A stretch of DNA of 64,000 nt from Letharia columbiana (GCF_014066305.1 NW_023501110.1:1-64000), one strand, 5' to 3'. Shown: positions 35,096 to 50,097, numbered from the stretch's first letter. Notes: a model not told the origin generated them from the letters alone. Translations and numbers: made by a program.

Positions 35096-35431
35096 TGCAA
35101 GCTAGGACTAAAGCTCTCATGGACTGCGCTGCAATTGATGACTTTTGGCGTCTTTTAGAGACGCGCCTGGCAGGTTTTCGCTAAACCTTCCTATCCCATC
35201 CCACGTCACCTCAAAACATAAAACTCAAGTGTATCAATTGATTGCTTCTTGTCTGATATCTTTTTTTTCTTGTACTCTAGCTTTTTCAATGAATTGTTCT
35301 ATCTCTTATGATGCACAGATAACATTCGGAGACTCCAGCCAATGGCTCTAAGTTCAAGAGTCTTTGCTCACGTTTGGAGCCTCCTCCCGTAAGCAAGCTG
35401 CTGGAATACGCAGCTTGTTCACCCTATCTTT

Positions 35432-36757
35432 GTGATATCAATGGTTTTTGGAGAAAGCTCCTTTCGATCGCGGGCAGTGAGCCTGCTCCGCCCTTCCACT
35501 CCTTCCAAAGCTCAATCGCTTGGCCAAGGCGCAAATCAGGAGAAGGGATCTGGCATCGCCTCGAACACGCCTACAGAGTCACCTCTGAACGAAAAGCCCA
35601 AAGCCGAAGAGGGACAAAACGGTCTGGAGAAATCGCAAACTCTTTCTTCGAATGGAAAGACGTTTTTTTCTTCTGGCGATAATGCGGTGGTTAACGACGA
35701 GGCCGCTCAGAGGATTGTCAGGACAATACCGAGTGAGTCTTCCAATGGGCTTTCTCTGCCCACGTCAAACAGTCTGTTCCGATGCGTCAATGCTACATTT
35801 ACTAACCAATTTCCCAATGCAGGTTGGGTACATACCCTCGATGAGGAGGACGAAGATTTACTCGCGACAGCACCCTCGTTGCCTCACACTCCTGCCGGTG
35901 CTTTAATAGCCCAAGAGACTAGCACCACGATCGCTGCTCAGAATCAAAACCCAGGCCCAGCTCGAGGCCGTTTGTACGATCATGAGCGGAAGTCGACTCC
36001 TCCTCTTGCTAGGGATGCAGTACGAGAATCGGGGTCACGGTGGAGGGCATTCGCTAGCTCTTCTGCATACCCGACTATTTCTGCAGAAGGTGGAGAGATC
36101 GTTACGGAAGAATGGCTGCAGCAGAATGGTCCAGACTATTCAAGACCCTGGCTCGCTGGTGCTTCGGATGGGGATCCTGAAAAGGATCCGGCAGGCTTAT
36201 ACAGATTCAGGGCAAAGAGAAGAGCGTGGTACGTCAGAGCTCAGCGGACGGTTCTGCGAAATCCTATTGTACCAATGATCATCCGCATGAACGTATGGCT
36301 CTTCTCAGCAGTCGCTCTGGCTCTCGCATGTTCAATTCACCACATTACGGATAAGAACCCAACAGACATCTCTGCTACACCCTCTACGAATATGGCAATT
36401 GTCGTGGACGCGGTTGCCCTGGTTTACCTTCTCTACATCACATATGATGAATACTCTGGAAAACCTCTCGGCTTACGGCCCGCGAAAGCCAAGATGCGGC
36501 TCATCTTCCTGGATCTTTTCTTCATTGTGTTTGATTCTGCAAATTTGAGCCTGGCTTTCGAGGCTATTAAAGGGAACTGCGAGTCTCAAGTCTGCTCTCG
36601 GCAGAAGGCCTTGGCTTCGGTCCTGTTGATTGCATTAATTGCGTGGCTTCTAACCTTTTCCATAAGTGTCATGAGGTAAGCGCTATTAAATATGTCCACC
36701 CGCTAACAGGTTCGCTGACGATGACTTAGGCTTGTAGAGCGGGTTACTACGAGATGA
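35432..36757 (+). CDS. SRF1: SRF1-like membrane protein (phospholipase D regulator family)
   Basis: Proposed exons 35432-35732, 35823-36675 and 36730-36757; 393 aa. The 90-bp first intron (GTGAGT, ACTAAC branch, AATGCAG) has no stop in frame, so an unspliced form would add 30 residues. The N-terminal half is polar and disordered. EEWLQQNGPDYSRPW is followed by a basic RAKRRAWYVRAQRT stretch and about four hydrophobic segments, including VDAVALVYLLYITYDEYSGKP and LIFLDLFFIVFDSANL. The architecture and conserved phrases match fungal proteins annotated as SRF1, a regulator of phospholipase D Spo14 in yeast. This is recalled family resemblance, so the name is tentative. Confidence 0.65.
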
Positions 36758-37060
36758 GAGACGTCCTGGAAGAATTCGTGGCTTTTCTGAGTGCTTTCTC
36801 GTACATCGCTTTGGAGTGTTGTTTTATGCATAGCGGATATCGCATCGTCCATGGTGTTTACGAAAGTCTCTGGAGAGTACAGGAAGCGTGACGAGTTTGG
36901 ATACCTTCATGATACTTTTTGAGTGTTCTCAGGTTGCTTATGACGTAGTTCATGGCTCTAGAGAACGTCCGCGTCGAAAGCGCGTTCTGACCTCTTGCAC
37001 CCTCTCTGGTTCGACACCTTCATGCGTTTGTCATTTGCAGTTCTAAAACCCATGTCAACA

Positions 37061-37753
37061 ATGGCTACATCTAAAGCGCCTCTCACCTCTCTGAGAGACC
37101 TTCGCGTGTCCTCCCACCAGATACCCGCCTTCGACCTCATACCTAATACTTCCATTCAGAAGAAGCCTCTCCTCATCTACCACTCTGCTTTCCATTCCAG
37201 TGCTTCTGCCTCTGCAATCGAAAGTCATCTCTCAGCCGTTGGGGTCGTGAGCCCCGGTACGTATATTTCGGAGCCGAGCCTTCCCATTTGGTATTGAAAT
37301 TGAGTTGCAAGAGATGTTTTGGGTGCAAGATGACCTTTCTACTCTCCAGATCTCCATTTTCTACCTCGAATAAGCAATGCTGACTCCGAAACCTGTGTAG
37401 AGTGGCGGTACACCATGTACAGTCAATCTCATTTCCACTCCACCACTCATGAGGTGCTTTGCGTTGCATCGGGCAAGGCTAGATTGTGCTTTGGAGGAGA
37501 AGAAAATCCTAAGAGGGTGGAACCAGTGCTAGAGAAGGGAGATGTCATGGTTGTGCCGGCAGGCCTGTCACATCGTTTGCTAGAGGATATCAACGGAGGC
37601 TTCAATATGGTTGGGAGCTACCCGATGGGCAAGAGCTGGGACATGTGCTATGGAAGGGAAGGGGAAGAAGAGAAAGTGAAGGGGATAGGGAGCTTAGGAT
37701 GGTTCGAGAGGGATCCTATATACGGTGATGAAGGACCTTCTCTTCACGTGTGA
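37061..37753 (+). CDS. YjlB-like cupin protein
   Basis: Exons 37061-37256 and 37401-37753; the 144-bp intron (GTACGT...GTGTAG) has phase 1. 182 aa. The joined sequence reads VVSPEWRYTMYSQSHFHSTTHEVLCVASGK in two pieces across the junction. HFHSTTHE and later VVPAGLSHRL are the metal-binding histidine motifs of the cupin barrel, and a GSYPMGKSWDM stretch follows, as in bacterial YjlB-like proteins. The enzymatic role is unknown. ATG 37061 (ACAATGGCT) is preferred over in-frame ATGs at 37052 and 36995. Confidence 0.8.
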
Positions 37754-38615
37754 GGGGTCAGGTCATGTTTCGCTGGCGATCAGCGATTCTGCTGGTGACT
37801 GTTGTTGTTAGTGAATAAGGATATGGGAAGAAGCATTGGATTCGGTCATTATGGTCCTAGCAAACCTATGAGGAAGATGCGGGTGGATGTACTCTGAAGA
37901 GCCAGAAACGGTAGTCAAGAATCGTGGATGCTTAAGCTGTCAACATTTTCCTTTCCTTTGTAGCTTGATCATAAGTAACAAAGAGCAAAGCGTAACAGTG
38001 TTATTGGAGGTAGGTCTGAAACCCGAACAACAGTTTCAGTCAACTTGTCAACTTTGACAGCGCCAAGCACCTGTAAATTGCCGCCTGAGACTGCGCTTGC
38101 CTCTCTCGCGTCATAAGGCCGAAGACTTTGGCCTCTTAGCACAGTATGACTGCACTTCTCACATCACAAGCTGATTTTATTCAGTTACGGCTGAAGCTAT
38201 ACATAGAAGCCTGGCCGGTATGAGAAAGTGTTGTGAGCCCTCTGGATCTTTAACAAAGAGCCCTCCAGCACGTCTTCTGTTCGCGTGTTCGCAACAATCA
38301 CATCACTCACCACCAACCTGAACACATTCGGTTGCCACATCACTCTGGTGACTCCTGTTGGCCACTTATTTCAAGCAGCACAGGTTCTTTCAAGTTCAAA
38401 TATTCACGCCCCTCCGGATATACACCTACCTTGACACATTCGACTTCGACATCACTCTTGTTGCCCAACTATTTTGACCACCACACGTCCCTCCGAGTTT
38501 AACCATCCACCCTCGCTCCTCCTGCTACACCTTGCGTCCGCATCACCTTCCTTCTTCTATCACACCTCTTACGCAGCATCCCCTGCCTCGAACAACCTTC
38601 GTAGGTTCTGCCAAG

Positions 38616-41137
38616 ATGCCGATCACCATGCCTCCAGCTCCCAATAAGGACGACCTAGCGGCAACATGGAACTTCTTGCAGGTCGGAGTGGAGAAGATCA
38701 TGACGAATCTGAAAGATGGTGTGGACATGGCAACAGTAAGTGGCTACCAACGTTTTACTGAAAGGCTTCGCTAATCTAAGGCTGTAGTACATGGGCATCT
38801 ACACGTAGGTCGTATCAGAGCTGTCTGCGTTCGCTCCTTGCTTACCAGGATCTAGGGCTGTTCACAATTTTTGTACATCACAGAAAGCAGTAGCGTCAGG
38901 GGGAGGGATCATCGGGGGTAACGCCCACCGTGGAGGTGAGTAATCTTTCGGTCTGCTGGTGGTTGATCGCAACATTCATTGACCTATCATTACAGCTCAC
39001 CTACTTGGAGAGGACCTCTACAAGAATCTCAAGGACTATTTGAAAGGTCATCTTGAGGACCTGCACGAGCAGTCTAAAGGTCACATCGACGAAGCGTTAC
39101 TGACTTACTACATTCGGGAATGGGACCGATACACAACGGCCGCAAAATACACGAACCATCTCTTCCGCTATCTGAATCGACATTGGGTTAAGAGAGAGAT
39201 CGATGAGGGGAAGAAGGATGTTTTCGACGTGTACACATTGCACCTCGTGCAATGGCGGGAGGTCCTATTCGAAAAGGTTAATAAGAACGTCATGGCTGCG
39301 GTGTTGAAGATGGTAGAGAAGCAGCGAAATGGCGAGACCATTGAGCAGAGCCAGATTAAGAGCATTGTGGATTCGTTTGTCTCTCTGGGCTTGGATGAAA
39401 CGGATAGCACGAAGTCGACCCTTGATGTCTACCGATTCCACTTCGAGAAACCCTTCATAGATGCTACAACAAAGTACTACGAGAATGAGTCGAACCAATT
39501 CGTCGCTGAGAATTCGGTCATTGATTACATGAAGAAGGCCGAAACTCGCTTGGAAGAGGAGAAGAATCGAGTTGGATTGTACCTTCATCAGGACATCATG
39601 AACCCGCTCATGAAAGCTTGTCTGGGCGTCCTGGTCACTGGTCATTCGCCTCTGCTGAGAGACGAGTTTCAAGTGCTTCTCGACACTGATAGGCAAGACG
39701 ACCTGGCGAGGATGTATCGATTACTGGCACGCATCATCGATGGCTTAGAACCGCTACGGACAAAATTTGAAGCTCATGTGAGGAAGTCAGGCCTTGCTGC
39801 AGTCGAGAAAGTTGCTACGGAAGGGGACAACATGGAGCCAAAGACCTACGTCGATGCACTATTGGAGGTGCATACACAATACCAGAAGCTTGTTGATGAT
39901 GCATTTACTGGCGAATCTGAGTTTGTTCGATCGCTCGATAACGCATGCAAAGAGTTTGTGAACCGTAATAAGGTCTGCAAAACCGGGTCATCGCGTTCGC
40001 CAGAGCTGTTGGCCAAGTACACGGATGCGTTGTTGAAGAAGAGCGCCAAGAGTGCCGAAGAAGCTGATCTTGAGGCATCTCTCATCCAGATCATGACCGT
40101 CTTCAAGTACATCGAGGACAAAGATGTATTTCAGAAATTCTACTCCCGAATGCTAGCGAAGCGATTGGTTCATTCAAGCTCCGCATCAGAAGATGCGGAG
40201 ACGAGCATGATCGGCAAGCTGAAAGAAGCCTGTGGTTACGAGTACACCAACAAGCTCCAACGCATGTTCCAGGATATCCAGATCTCAACCGACCTCAATA
40301 GCAATTTCAAGGAGTATCAATCGAGATTACTGGACGACGATGGATTGAAGAAAGCTGTCGACCCGTCTTATCAGGTTCTTGGCACAGGGTTTTGGCCCCT
40401 TTCACCTCCCCAGACCAATTTCATTCCTCCACAAGAGATCGTTGACACCTACACTCGATTTCAGAATTTCTACTTTGACAAGCATAGCGGGCGAAAGCTC
40501 ACCTGGCTATGGCAACTCTGCAAGGGTGAGATGAAGGCCAACTACGTCAAGAACACTAAGATTCCGTTCACTTTCTGCGTGTCTACATACCAAATGGCCA
40601 TCTTACTGCTTTTCAACGACTCCGATACGGTAACGTATGAAGACGCCCAGAAAGGTACGGCGTTGTCAGCAGAGTGGCTGGATCCTTCCCTCAGTGTTTT
40701 CGTTAAGGCAAAAGTCTTGATTCCTTCTCCTGAGAATGCAAAGGCGGAGCCCGGCACGTCATACACCTTGAATTACAACTTTAAGCACAAGAAAGTCAAG
40801 GTCAACCTCAATATCGTCGTCAAATCGGACGCGAAGCAGGAAGTTGAGGAGACACACAAGACTATTGAGGAGGACAGGAAATTACTTATGCAGGTATGTA
40901 CTACCACCCTGTCCTCCATCTTGCTCTCTGTCTCTAACGATAAGCTAGTCTGCGATTGTGCGTATCATGAAGTCCCGTAAGCACATGAAGCATGTCGTGC
41001 TCGTCCAAGAGACCATATCCCAAATCAAATCCCGCTTCACGCCCAAGGTCCAAGACATCAAAAAGTCGATCGATCAGCTCATTGAAAAGGAGTACTTGGA
41101 GCGGTTGGAAAACGAAGAACTCGGCTACCTAGCTTGA
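38616..41137 (+). CDS. CDC53: Cullin-1, scaffold of SCF ubiquitin ligases
   Basis: Exons 38616-38735, 38788-38804, 38856-38935, 38996-40893 and 40949-41137; 767 aa. Exon 2 is only 17 nt and encodes YMGIYT at the Skp1-binding N-terminus ([16 protein letters not shown]), which identifies cullin-1 among cullins. Cullin repeats run to about residue 380; the cullin homology region contains [20 protein letters not shown]. The last exon encodes the winged helix with the neddylation motif IVRIMKSRK (K713) and ends in ...[10 protein letters not shown], the typical cullin terminus. It acts in nucleus and cytoplasm in regulated protein turnover. The long 5' region before ATG is pyrimidine and A/C rich and without a gene. 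Confidence 0.95.
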
Positions 41138-41678
41138 TCGTGGTAAGAGGTGACGAAAGTGAGTATCCGGCGCTTGGTCGTTCCAATGCATGGCGGTAAG
41201 ATTGATGCATAATTGGCTGCGGCGAAAAAGAGAAAAGATGTGGGGATGTGCATCATCGAAGACTTGTTACATGCGAGAAAGGGATACCAGGCGCAGTACA
41301 GGAGGGCTACCTCGGTCAGAAATGCATGGCTATTGCACCGGGTACATCTACCACTTGGTATTAGCAGCTGGTGTTGTCCCGATCTCACGATATCATGCCG
41401 CATCGGATAGATAGATACCTCTTCAGAATTGCTTTCTTTTCACCATTTCTACTATCCAGACCATGTAAAACCCACTCGACAGAGTTCCGTTGCCAGACAA
41501 GCATGCTAAGTTTGCACCGTCTATCCTACGGGAGCTGTCTTCGGATCAAATCCTCTCTATTTCAATACTCCCCTCTATCGTCTATTCAAACTTGCAGTGC
41601 ACTTGCTTGCACTTTTGGATCCCAAATCGTCACGCTCAATCCTATTAATCACTACGAAGAAATGGTATTCATAACGCA

Positions 41679-44081
41679 TCAGGCATCCAGCCTCCCAATC
41701 CCATCACCACCCTTCTCCTCCCGAATCCTCTTCCCTCCAATCCCGCTGTTCCATTTGGCCAGCTTCGTCGGACTCGTTACTCCAGCAGCTACATTCTCAC
41801 TACTCGCATTCGGACTCCCCTTCGCCCACCCTTTCCTCCTTTCACTCGCCCACGCACCCCAGGAGGAGATGTACGCGCCTGCTTTCTGCCCTGCCGCCTG
41901 CACGGAGGCTTGCGCGGCTGTGAGATCGGGAGCGCGAGCTGCGAAGCGCTGTGCTGAAGGAGCATTCTCCGAGGATGGCTCGCCAGTGTTGGAGCTGGCT
42001 CTGATGCTTCCGAAGCTAGCGATTTCGGCACGTTTGCGCTGGGCTTCTCGCATTGCTTCGATGTCCGCCCAGAGGTTTGAGAAGGCCGTGGAGACCTTTT
42101 TGTGGCCGGTTGCTAAGTGCTTGTTCAGTGCTTCCTTGCTCGTTGCTAATCTGTCATCGAGATGCAATGTCTGGATTTGCAGCGCGAGACGGCGTTGTAT
42201 GTCCTCGAAGCTGAGATTTCCTGCTGTGGGATGGCGAGGCTCGACGATGTCGAAGAGGTCGGAGTCGGTGTGAGAGTCAAAGAGTGCAAAGTTGGAGGTC
42301 TGGCACCAGTTGTGGATGAAGTCTGGGTTGAAGTCGATCGTTGGGTCACCTTCGATTGTGGGAAGGGGCGGTGAATGCGAGAGATAGAGGTGGTACTTTA
42401 CGGAAGAGAGAAAGGCCAGGAGATACTCTTCGAACTGGAGGCGGATGAATTCTTCGGAGCCCATGTAGCCCATTGTTTTGGGTCGGGAGGGGTTGTTTTC
42501 GTCCCAGGTCTCGTGGACGGTGGTGCTCAGAAAGTCTATCCAACGCCTATCTGCCGCAGATAGAACTAGGGCAGTCCTGAGGGAGGATGAAGTGATATTG
42601 ATGGTCGTTTCGTCAAGCTTTGCATGCACTTAGCTTGAGGTAGCTAATATGCTAGAGTGGGTGCTCCTTACATTGACGAGTATGTCACTGTAGCGATCTT
42701 TCTGCTGCAAGAGAAGAGAGTTGGTGGATCCTACGATGTATGACTTCGTGCCGTAGTCGGCCAAGACGTCCAGCTGCTGCAATGGTGTATATGGTCCGAA
42801 GAGAGCACCTTCGCGAGGTCAGGAAAACCTCACATTCGCAAGGGAAACGGGACTTACCTTTGCCGAAGCTATTGATAGCGGCAAACGGTAATTAGCTTCA
42901 AGTCTCAAGAATCGGTTGCGCAGAAACATGGAGCATTACCTACAGCTGCAGCGGGAGGCCCATATAAGACAGCACTACCATTCTGTAAGTCCGGATTGCT
43001 TGATCTTTCAGAGTAAAGACCTACAAGAATTCCGGTCACTTGTTTTCAAAGACGTTGGCATGACCAAGTTCTTTTCGTAGCTGTCGAAATCTGGATCCGC
43101 AGCGTCTTGCAATCTCCGCAAAAGACCGGGTATCAAAGAAACCAAAGCAAATTGCAACATGCATAGTCGCTCACAGCGGGAACCGAAGAAAAGCATCTAC
43201 CGATTTCAGTAGACATTCGAACATCTCTCTTCATGGCCTGGTCACCTTCGGTTGCAGCAAGCAGCATTTGAAGAGCACCAGTGTTTGGTGCTTGTATTCG
43301 TGTATGAGTTCCCTCAATGATAGACCTAGGTCTGTAAGCTAGAAGCCCCAATCATTGGGACGGCGCCTTGCCCACCAAGATATTGATCATCCTCCGTATC
43401 CTGCAAATTCTTCGCCAGGCTCTCTTGAAATCTCTGGCCTACCTTCAGCCCGAGTCCCACCAGAATGATGTATTCCACTCACCGACCTTCAGGATGTCCA
43501 CATCTGTAAAGTCCCTAGGCCCCCCATCAGCCATATGCCATCTTGCTCAGAGTTTTTATTGCTTGTGCTTACTTCTGTGCGAACCACGCACCCGTGACCA
43601 TAGAAAGCCTCTCTCTCAACTGCCCAAAGAGTTGTGGACTATCCGCAACAACCACAATCGCCTTTTGCACTGTACTCCTCGTGACATCGGGCGGTTTGTT
43701 CAGAAGTTCATTGGCGTCCATTTGCCGGGTGCACGATATGCCAAAAACGGAGGTGGGAGGGCTGGTACCCGTAGCTCTTCGACGGAGGGTGAAGTAGGAG
43801 AAATCTTGGGTGGATCTAGTTCATGCTCAGCATTTGTTCGGGAGCCATTTGGGTGGGCGCCGTACGCGTGGGCGCCGTCCGAGAGGGCCATGAAGGGGAG
43901 GAATGACCAGTCATTCTCCGCTGCGGGGTCTGCGCCATCTCCAACGCCGAACCAGCTCTCGATCTCAGGTCCTCTAGCAGCTGTCAGTCTTTGGTGTGAC
44001 TCTCTCCACGGCTAGGGCTTGCCTCGCGTGGTGGAACCCTACGATGCAAACGATGGGCGCAAAGCTGGTGATGGGCGCCAT
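41679..44081 (-). CDS. AVL9: AVL9-like late secretory transport protein
   Basis: Eleven exons: 44081-44023, 43973-43866, 43815-43573, 43514-43483, 43438-43376, 43325-43246, 43196-43025, 42974-42944, 42868-42858, 42808-42672 and 42617-41679; 624 aa, in frame throughout. Intron 1 is GC-AG (GCAAGC). Exon 9 is an 11-nt microexon encoding FGK between LPLQL and GALFGPYTPLQQLD. Landmarks: GFHHARGPEIE at the start, VFGISCTRQMDA, DVTRSTVQKAIVVV, FGSRCERLCMLQ, DVLADYGTKSYIVGSTN and MGYMGSEEFIRLQFEEYL. Avl9 is a DENN-related protein of the exocytic route from the Golgi in yeast. The C-terminal 120 residues are Ala/Ser rich and less conserved. The microexon and the many short exons explain why single-frame reading misses most of the gene. 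Confidence 0.85.
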
Positions 44082-44506
44082 TGTATAGCATTGGGAGTCT
44101 ACACGTTGCCCGGAGGCAGACTCGTCGCCACTGCTTCTCTAGAATAGTTGCTGTTATGACCGGCGAGAGTTGTGGTCAAGTTAGGTGTTCGAGCGCCAAG
44201 GCTCAGCCTTAGCATGTACATTGTTGTAGGTAGTACCTAGGTAGTACGGAATCTACTATCTGGCTTGATTGGATCAATTCTGTCATGTGATTTGCTTCCT
44301 CATCATTCGCTGGAGAATGGTATATAAGTTTAGAACCCTGGTATGCAGGAAGGGAGAAGGATCCACAGTGTGTTCTTTGCTTGGTTCAGGGTCACGACCA
44401 CAGTCATCAGTCTAACATCAGATAGCCGAGTGCACGTAGAGCCCAAACTCCTCAATCCAGGGCAACAGCAAAGGAGACATGGTGACCGTGCTAGAATCAC
44501 ACATCG

Positions 44507-46015
<1,509 letters not shown>

Positions 46016-48666
46016 GATGATTTGATGGGGGCGAAGTCGCTCGAGAGGAAGAGGTCAAGGGTAGAGGAGGGAGGATGTGGTGCACAGGCAAAACAACAAC
46101 TTGATTGTTGTAGCCGCGGTCGATCGCCCGGTCTGCCTACTTTAGCGTACCGAGCTTAGGGCGTGATCGAAAAGACCGGAATTACTTGTACCGTACCGTA
46201 CCCTCGTACCTTACTTTACTCTTCTAGTCTCTAGTCTCTACGCTCCTTTCTCCTGTTGATCTCCCGATGTCATTCGAAAATAAATTACATTCACAATAAA
46301 CAGATGAACAGATGCTAAAATTACAGTAATAATCTCCATGATCATGCAGTGCTGATATAAGGTAGGCACACATGAAACTTATGCTGTTTCAAAACATCCA
46401 TCATTGGGAGCGACATGCAGTCTTGCATCGGAAGTCACCACGTCATACCGCTCTTAGCGCAATGAACAGAGATCTATTCACTTTCACATTTGTCGATATA
46501 CATCTACAGTTGCCACCCTACTACTTAGCACTAAATGCAGAGCTAATCACACCACTGCCACTCCACTGCTTCTTCTTGAAGGCCTTGCATGTTCAGATTT
46601 GCCATTCACGACACTCTGTCAAAATTGAACCTTGTGCTGGACATCGGTGTCATAAAGTGGCTACTAGCACTTCATATTTGGTGCTCAATATGTAGACCAT
46701 TCCTCGATTCCTTCGTCTGTTCACAGTCTTTTGGCCTACCTCTATGGTCACAAGCTCATCGATTCGTTGTTACTCTTTCTACCGAAGCTATGCTTTTTGC
46801 ACCTCGATGACGGTTTTCCCTCTGGCCCTCGGGCTTCCTTGCCTCTCGTATACCTTCATAATATCTTCCATTGTAAACAGCGAGTCTACTATCCCTTTGA
46901 ATGGTCTTTTCCCTAATAAAGTCCCTCAGTCTCTCCAACATCTCCGCCTTGGGCACCGTCTCTCAAGTTGGGCAGGGTAGGCCTGTAAGTTTTCAAACAG
47001 CAATCAAATACCTTTCGTGGCTATCAATCACAGGTGAGGTGCCAGAAAAATTCGCAGTCGAGATGACATAAGTTCCTAAGTGGTTGACCAGAGCAGTATC
47101 AGCCATAAGGTTTTCTGTTATTTAATGCTCTTCCCAAAAATTGCAATCATGAATAGCATATGCTTCCGGGTTGATGCCACAGATCGAGGCCAAGAAAAGA
47201 ATCGGAGCGCAAAAGAAAGCGGAGCGAAGAAGTCCCAAGGCCAAGGGCATGGAACAGCACAGCGGTAAAGTTTCATTCTAATTACGATCCATGTAAATTC
47301 CATATTACCCTCCGGAATGTGCAGTATCCCCCGTGGACAGTCAATGTCTGTCTAGACGAGAAGCGAGAAGCAGCTAGAATCACCAGCAAGCGGACGGCAT
47401 CGATGTTGAATCGGAAGGCAATATCGTGTGGAGAGACTAGGCGAACTGTAGTCAACGTCAAACTGCAGCGGTTCCTGATGCAGTAGGCGTTCATGCGTGT
47501 TGCTGTCAGAGAAATGCACGTCGCAACCACAAATCACAATATGGAAAGAACAGTGCCGTCGATTGCACAGCTTATACCCGCCACTCAGAGGAGATGTAGA
47601 AAGTAGAAAAATGCCCATTGACTCGCCGTGGCTTTCCATGTTGTTCGACTTCTTTATTTATCAGACTCTTTCAAGCCAGAAGATCGGCCTTGATCGGATG
47701 ATCGCATATCTGATATAGGATAGATAACGTTCAAATATAGGCTGTTGTGCAGCTGCAGCTTGCCTTGTAATCTCTCTCTCTCCCTCTCTTCTTCCCCCCG
47801 CCCATGCTGTAGCCCGTGCGCTGGACAATCGCCACGAGGTGCCCGCAGAGTCGAACGCTAAGCAAGATTCGGTCGAGGCGCCAAGACCTGACTCCACAAT
47901 CCTACCTACTTACCTTATTCATCACCCTTCATCCCTACGGCGGCTGATATTGTTCATGAGTGTACCTCCGTACATTCGTCGCAATTGATGATACTCAAGC
48001 TCCCCAACGTTTCATTGATGACAGGACCTCAAGAGCTCACGCACCCTCAACCTGATCTCCGCGTCAGCCACCAACCAGCTTCCGGGTATTGTCGATCTAC
48101 GCCATCAAATAGAGCTTGCCTTTGCTTTAACTTCCAACTTCATCCTCTTGGTTTGCTACCACTCTGCCGCCACGCCTTTTCTCCGAATGCTGCAGCGCAT
48201 TCACGATAGGGCGAGCCAGACACCCGTCAAAGCTGCATGCTCATATTGATTTCCCACTACCCACTAGCTACTACGGCCCAACGACCGAGCTGCTCTCAGC
48301 TGGAGCGAGGCTGGAGCAAGGCCAGCACATTCAATTCTCTCGTCGTCTTCCCTGAAGCAAATTCCGAAGTCGGCCTACCAATATCGATTGACCCAAGCGT
48401 TGTCGTCTTCTACGTGATCGCCCTTGGTAGGCGTTGGAGGGTCTGCACCGTGTCCGGTTTCTACGAAGCTAGCATCTGGAGTCAGATACACTGATTCGAC
48501 TGCTTAACGCAATTGAATACTGCGCAATCAATTGCGGTCTATTGATTGGTTTCCGCAACATTCTCCTTCAATCCACCGCAGGAACGGTACCCCTCATTCA
48601 ACCAATCACGGCCATCAATCCGGATATACTCGCTTTGACTAGACTTGGGGAAGCACTTGCTGCACC
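46016..48666. other. Long intergenic region between HOG1 and the G-alpha gene
   Basis: 2.65 kb serving as 5' region for two divergent genes. It contains (TACCG)n-like and TACC-rich patches near 46180-46215, CT tracts near 47770-47800, and several short open frames without domains. One minus frame (46756-46956) looks mildly coding but lacks an ATG and splice partner. No gene called. Confidence 0.5.
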
Positions 48667-50097
48667 ATGGGTGCATGTCAGAGCATGCAAAATGGCGATG
48701 AAGAGGAAAAGAGAAAGCGAAGCCGGGCAATAGACGCCAAGCTAGAGGAGGACTCAAGACGATTACGGAAAGAATGCAAGATATTACTGCTTGGTACGCT
48801 TGGTTCATTTCGTCCTCCTGACAGATTGGCTTACGATTGCCCACAGGTTCCGGAGAAAGCGGTAAATCCACAATAGTAAAGCAAATGAAGATTATCCACC
48901 AGAATGGTTACACCAAAGATGAACTCGCCCTCTATCGTCTTACAATCTACAAAAACGTGCTTGACTGCGCCAAAGCTCTTATAGGAGCTATGCGGCAATT
49001 CGAGATCGAACCTAGGGATCCCCAAAACAATGACAATGCCGATTACCTACTTGAATACGTGGTGGACCCAGATCCCCATACTCCGCTCGACCCACACGTG
49101 GGTGAGTGCGTTGTGAGTATATGGAAGGACCCAAGTATCGCGGATATCATGGAGCACCAGAGCGAATTCTATTTGATGGACTCAGCGCCTTAGTACGTTC
49201 TCTATTGAACATCTTATTGGGATGATGTACCTAGAGCTCACGCACTCGCAGTTTCTTTGATGAAGTCATCCGAATTGCCGAACCTAACTACATCCCCATC
49301 GAGGCTGATGTCCTACGAGCCCGAACGAAGACAACGGGTATATACGAGACGCGCTTCACAATGGGACAGTTGAGTATACAGTACGCATGAACACCTCTCT
49401 CTTCCCCCCTTTTTCGGCTTTTCGGAACGAGCATCTTTGGCTAATGCATTGGGAATACAGCATGTTTGACGTTGGCGGCCAACGCTCGGAACGTAAAAAG
49501 TGGATCCACTGCTTCGAAAATGTTACCTCCATCATCTTTTGCGTCGCGCTTTCCGAGTACGACCAAGTGCTCCTTGAAGAATCAAATCAAAACCGCATGA
49601 TGGAATCCCTGGTGCTTTTCGACAGCGTAGTTAACAGCCGCTGGTTCATGCGCACATCCATAATCCTGTTCTTGAACAAGGTCGATTTGTTCAAGGGGAA
49701 GCTGGAAAGAAGCCCATTGGGGAGTTATTTTCCCGATTACAGCGGTGGCAACGACGTCAATCGGGCCGCGAAGTATCTGCTGTGGCGATTTAATCAGGTC
49801 AATAGGGCGCATTTGAACTTATATCCGCAGTGAGTGACGACCCGTTTTTTCCTGCTGGGCGGATGCTTGCAGGTGGGGATACATGCATGGAGTCCACTTT
49901 CGCCTTTTGCTTGCTAAGTCGGAGGCTATGAACGCAAAGCAACGGATCCTACTTGATCGGAGTTGGATTGAGATTGCTGACATTCTCCCCTCTATAGTCT
50001 TACACAAGCCACTGACACCTCAAATATCCGCCTGGTCTTCGCCGCTGTCAAAGATACAATCCTCCACAATGCATTGGCAGATTCAGGCATACTGTGA
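48667..50097 (+). CDS. G-protein alpha subunit, class III (GNA-3/GPA2-like)
   Basis: Exons 48667-48793, 48847-49192, 49252-49380, 49461-49829 and 49998-50097; 356 aa. N-terminal MGAC gives the myristoylated Gly2 and palmitoylated Cys4 expected for membrane anchoring. GSGESGKST (from residue 43, across intron 1), [17 protein letters not shown] and the TCAT-equivalent TQATDT complete the nucleotide-binding set. The C-terminus DSGIL lacks the class I Cys at position -4. Sequence features match the fungal class III subunits that act on adenylate cyclase/cAMP in nutrient sensing. Intron 4 (168 bp) is longer than the others. Start ATG sits in CACCATGG. Confidence 0.95.

Noticed and set aside
46756..46956. 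Minus-strand ORF (MLERLRDFIREKT...)
   Set aside because: Starts at GTG, no ATG context, no domain, no splice partner that keeps frame.
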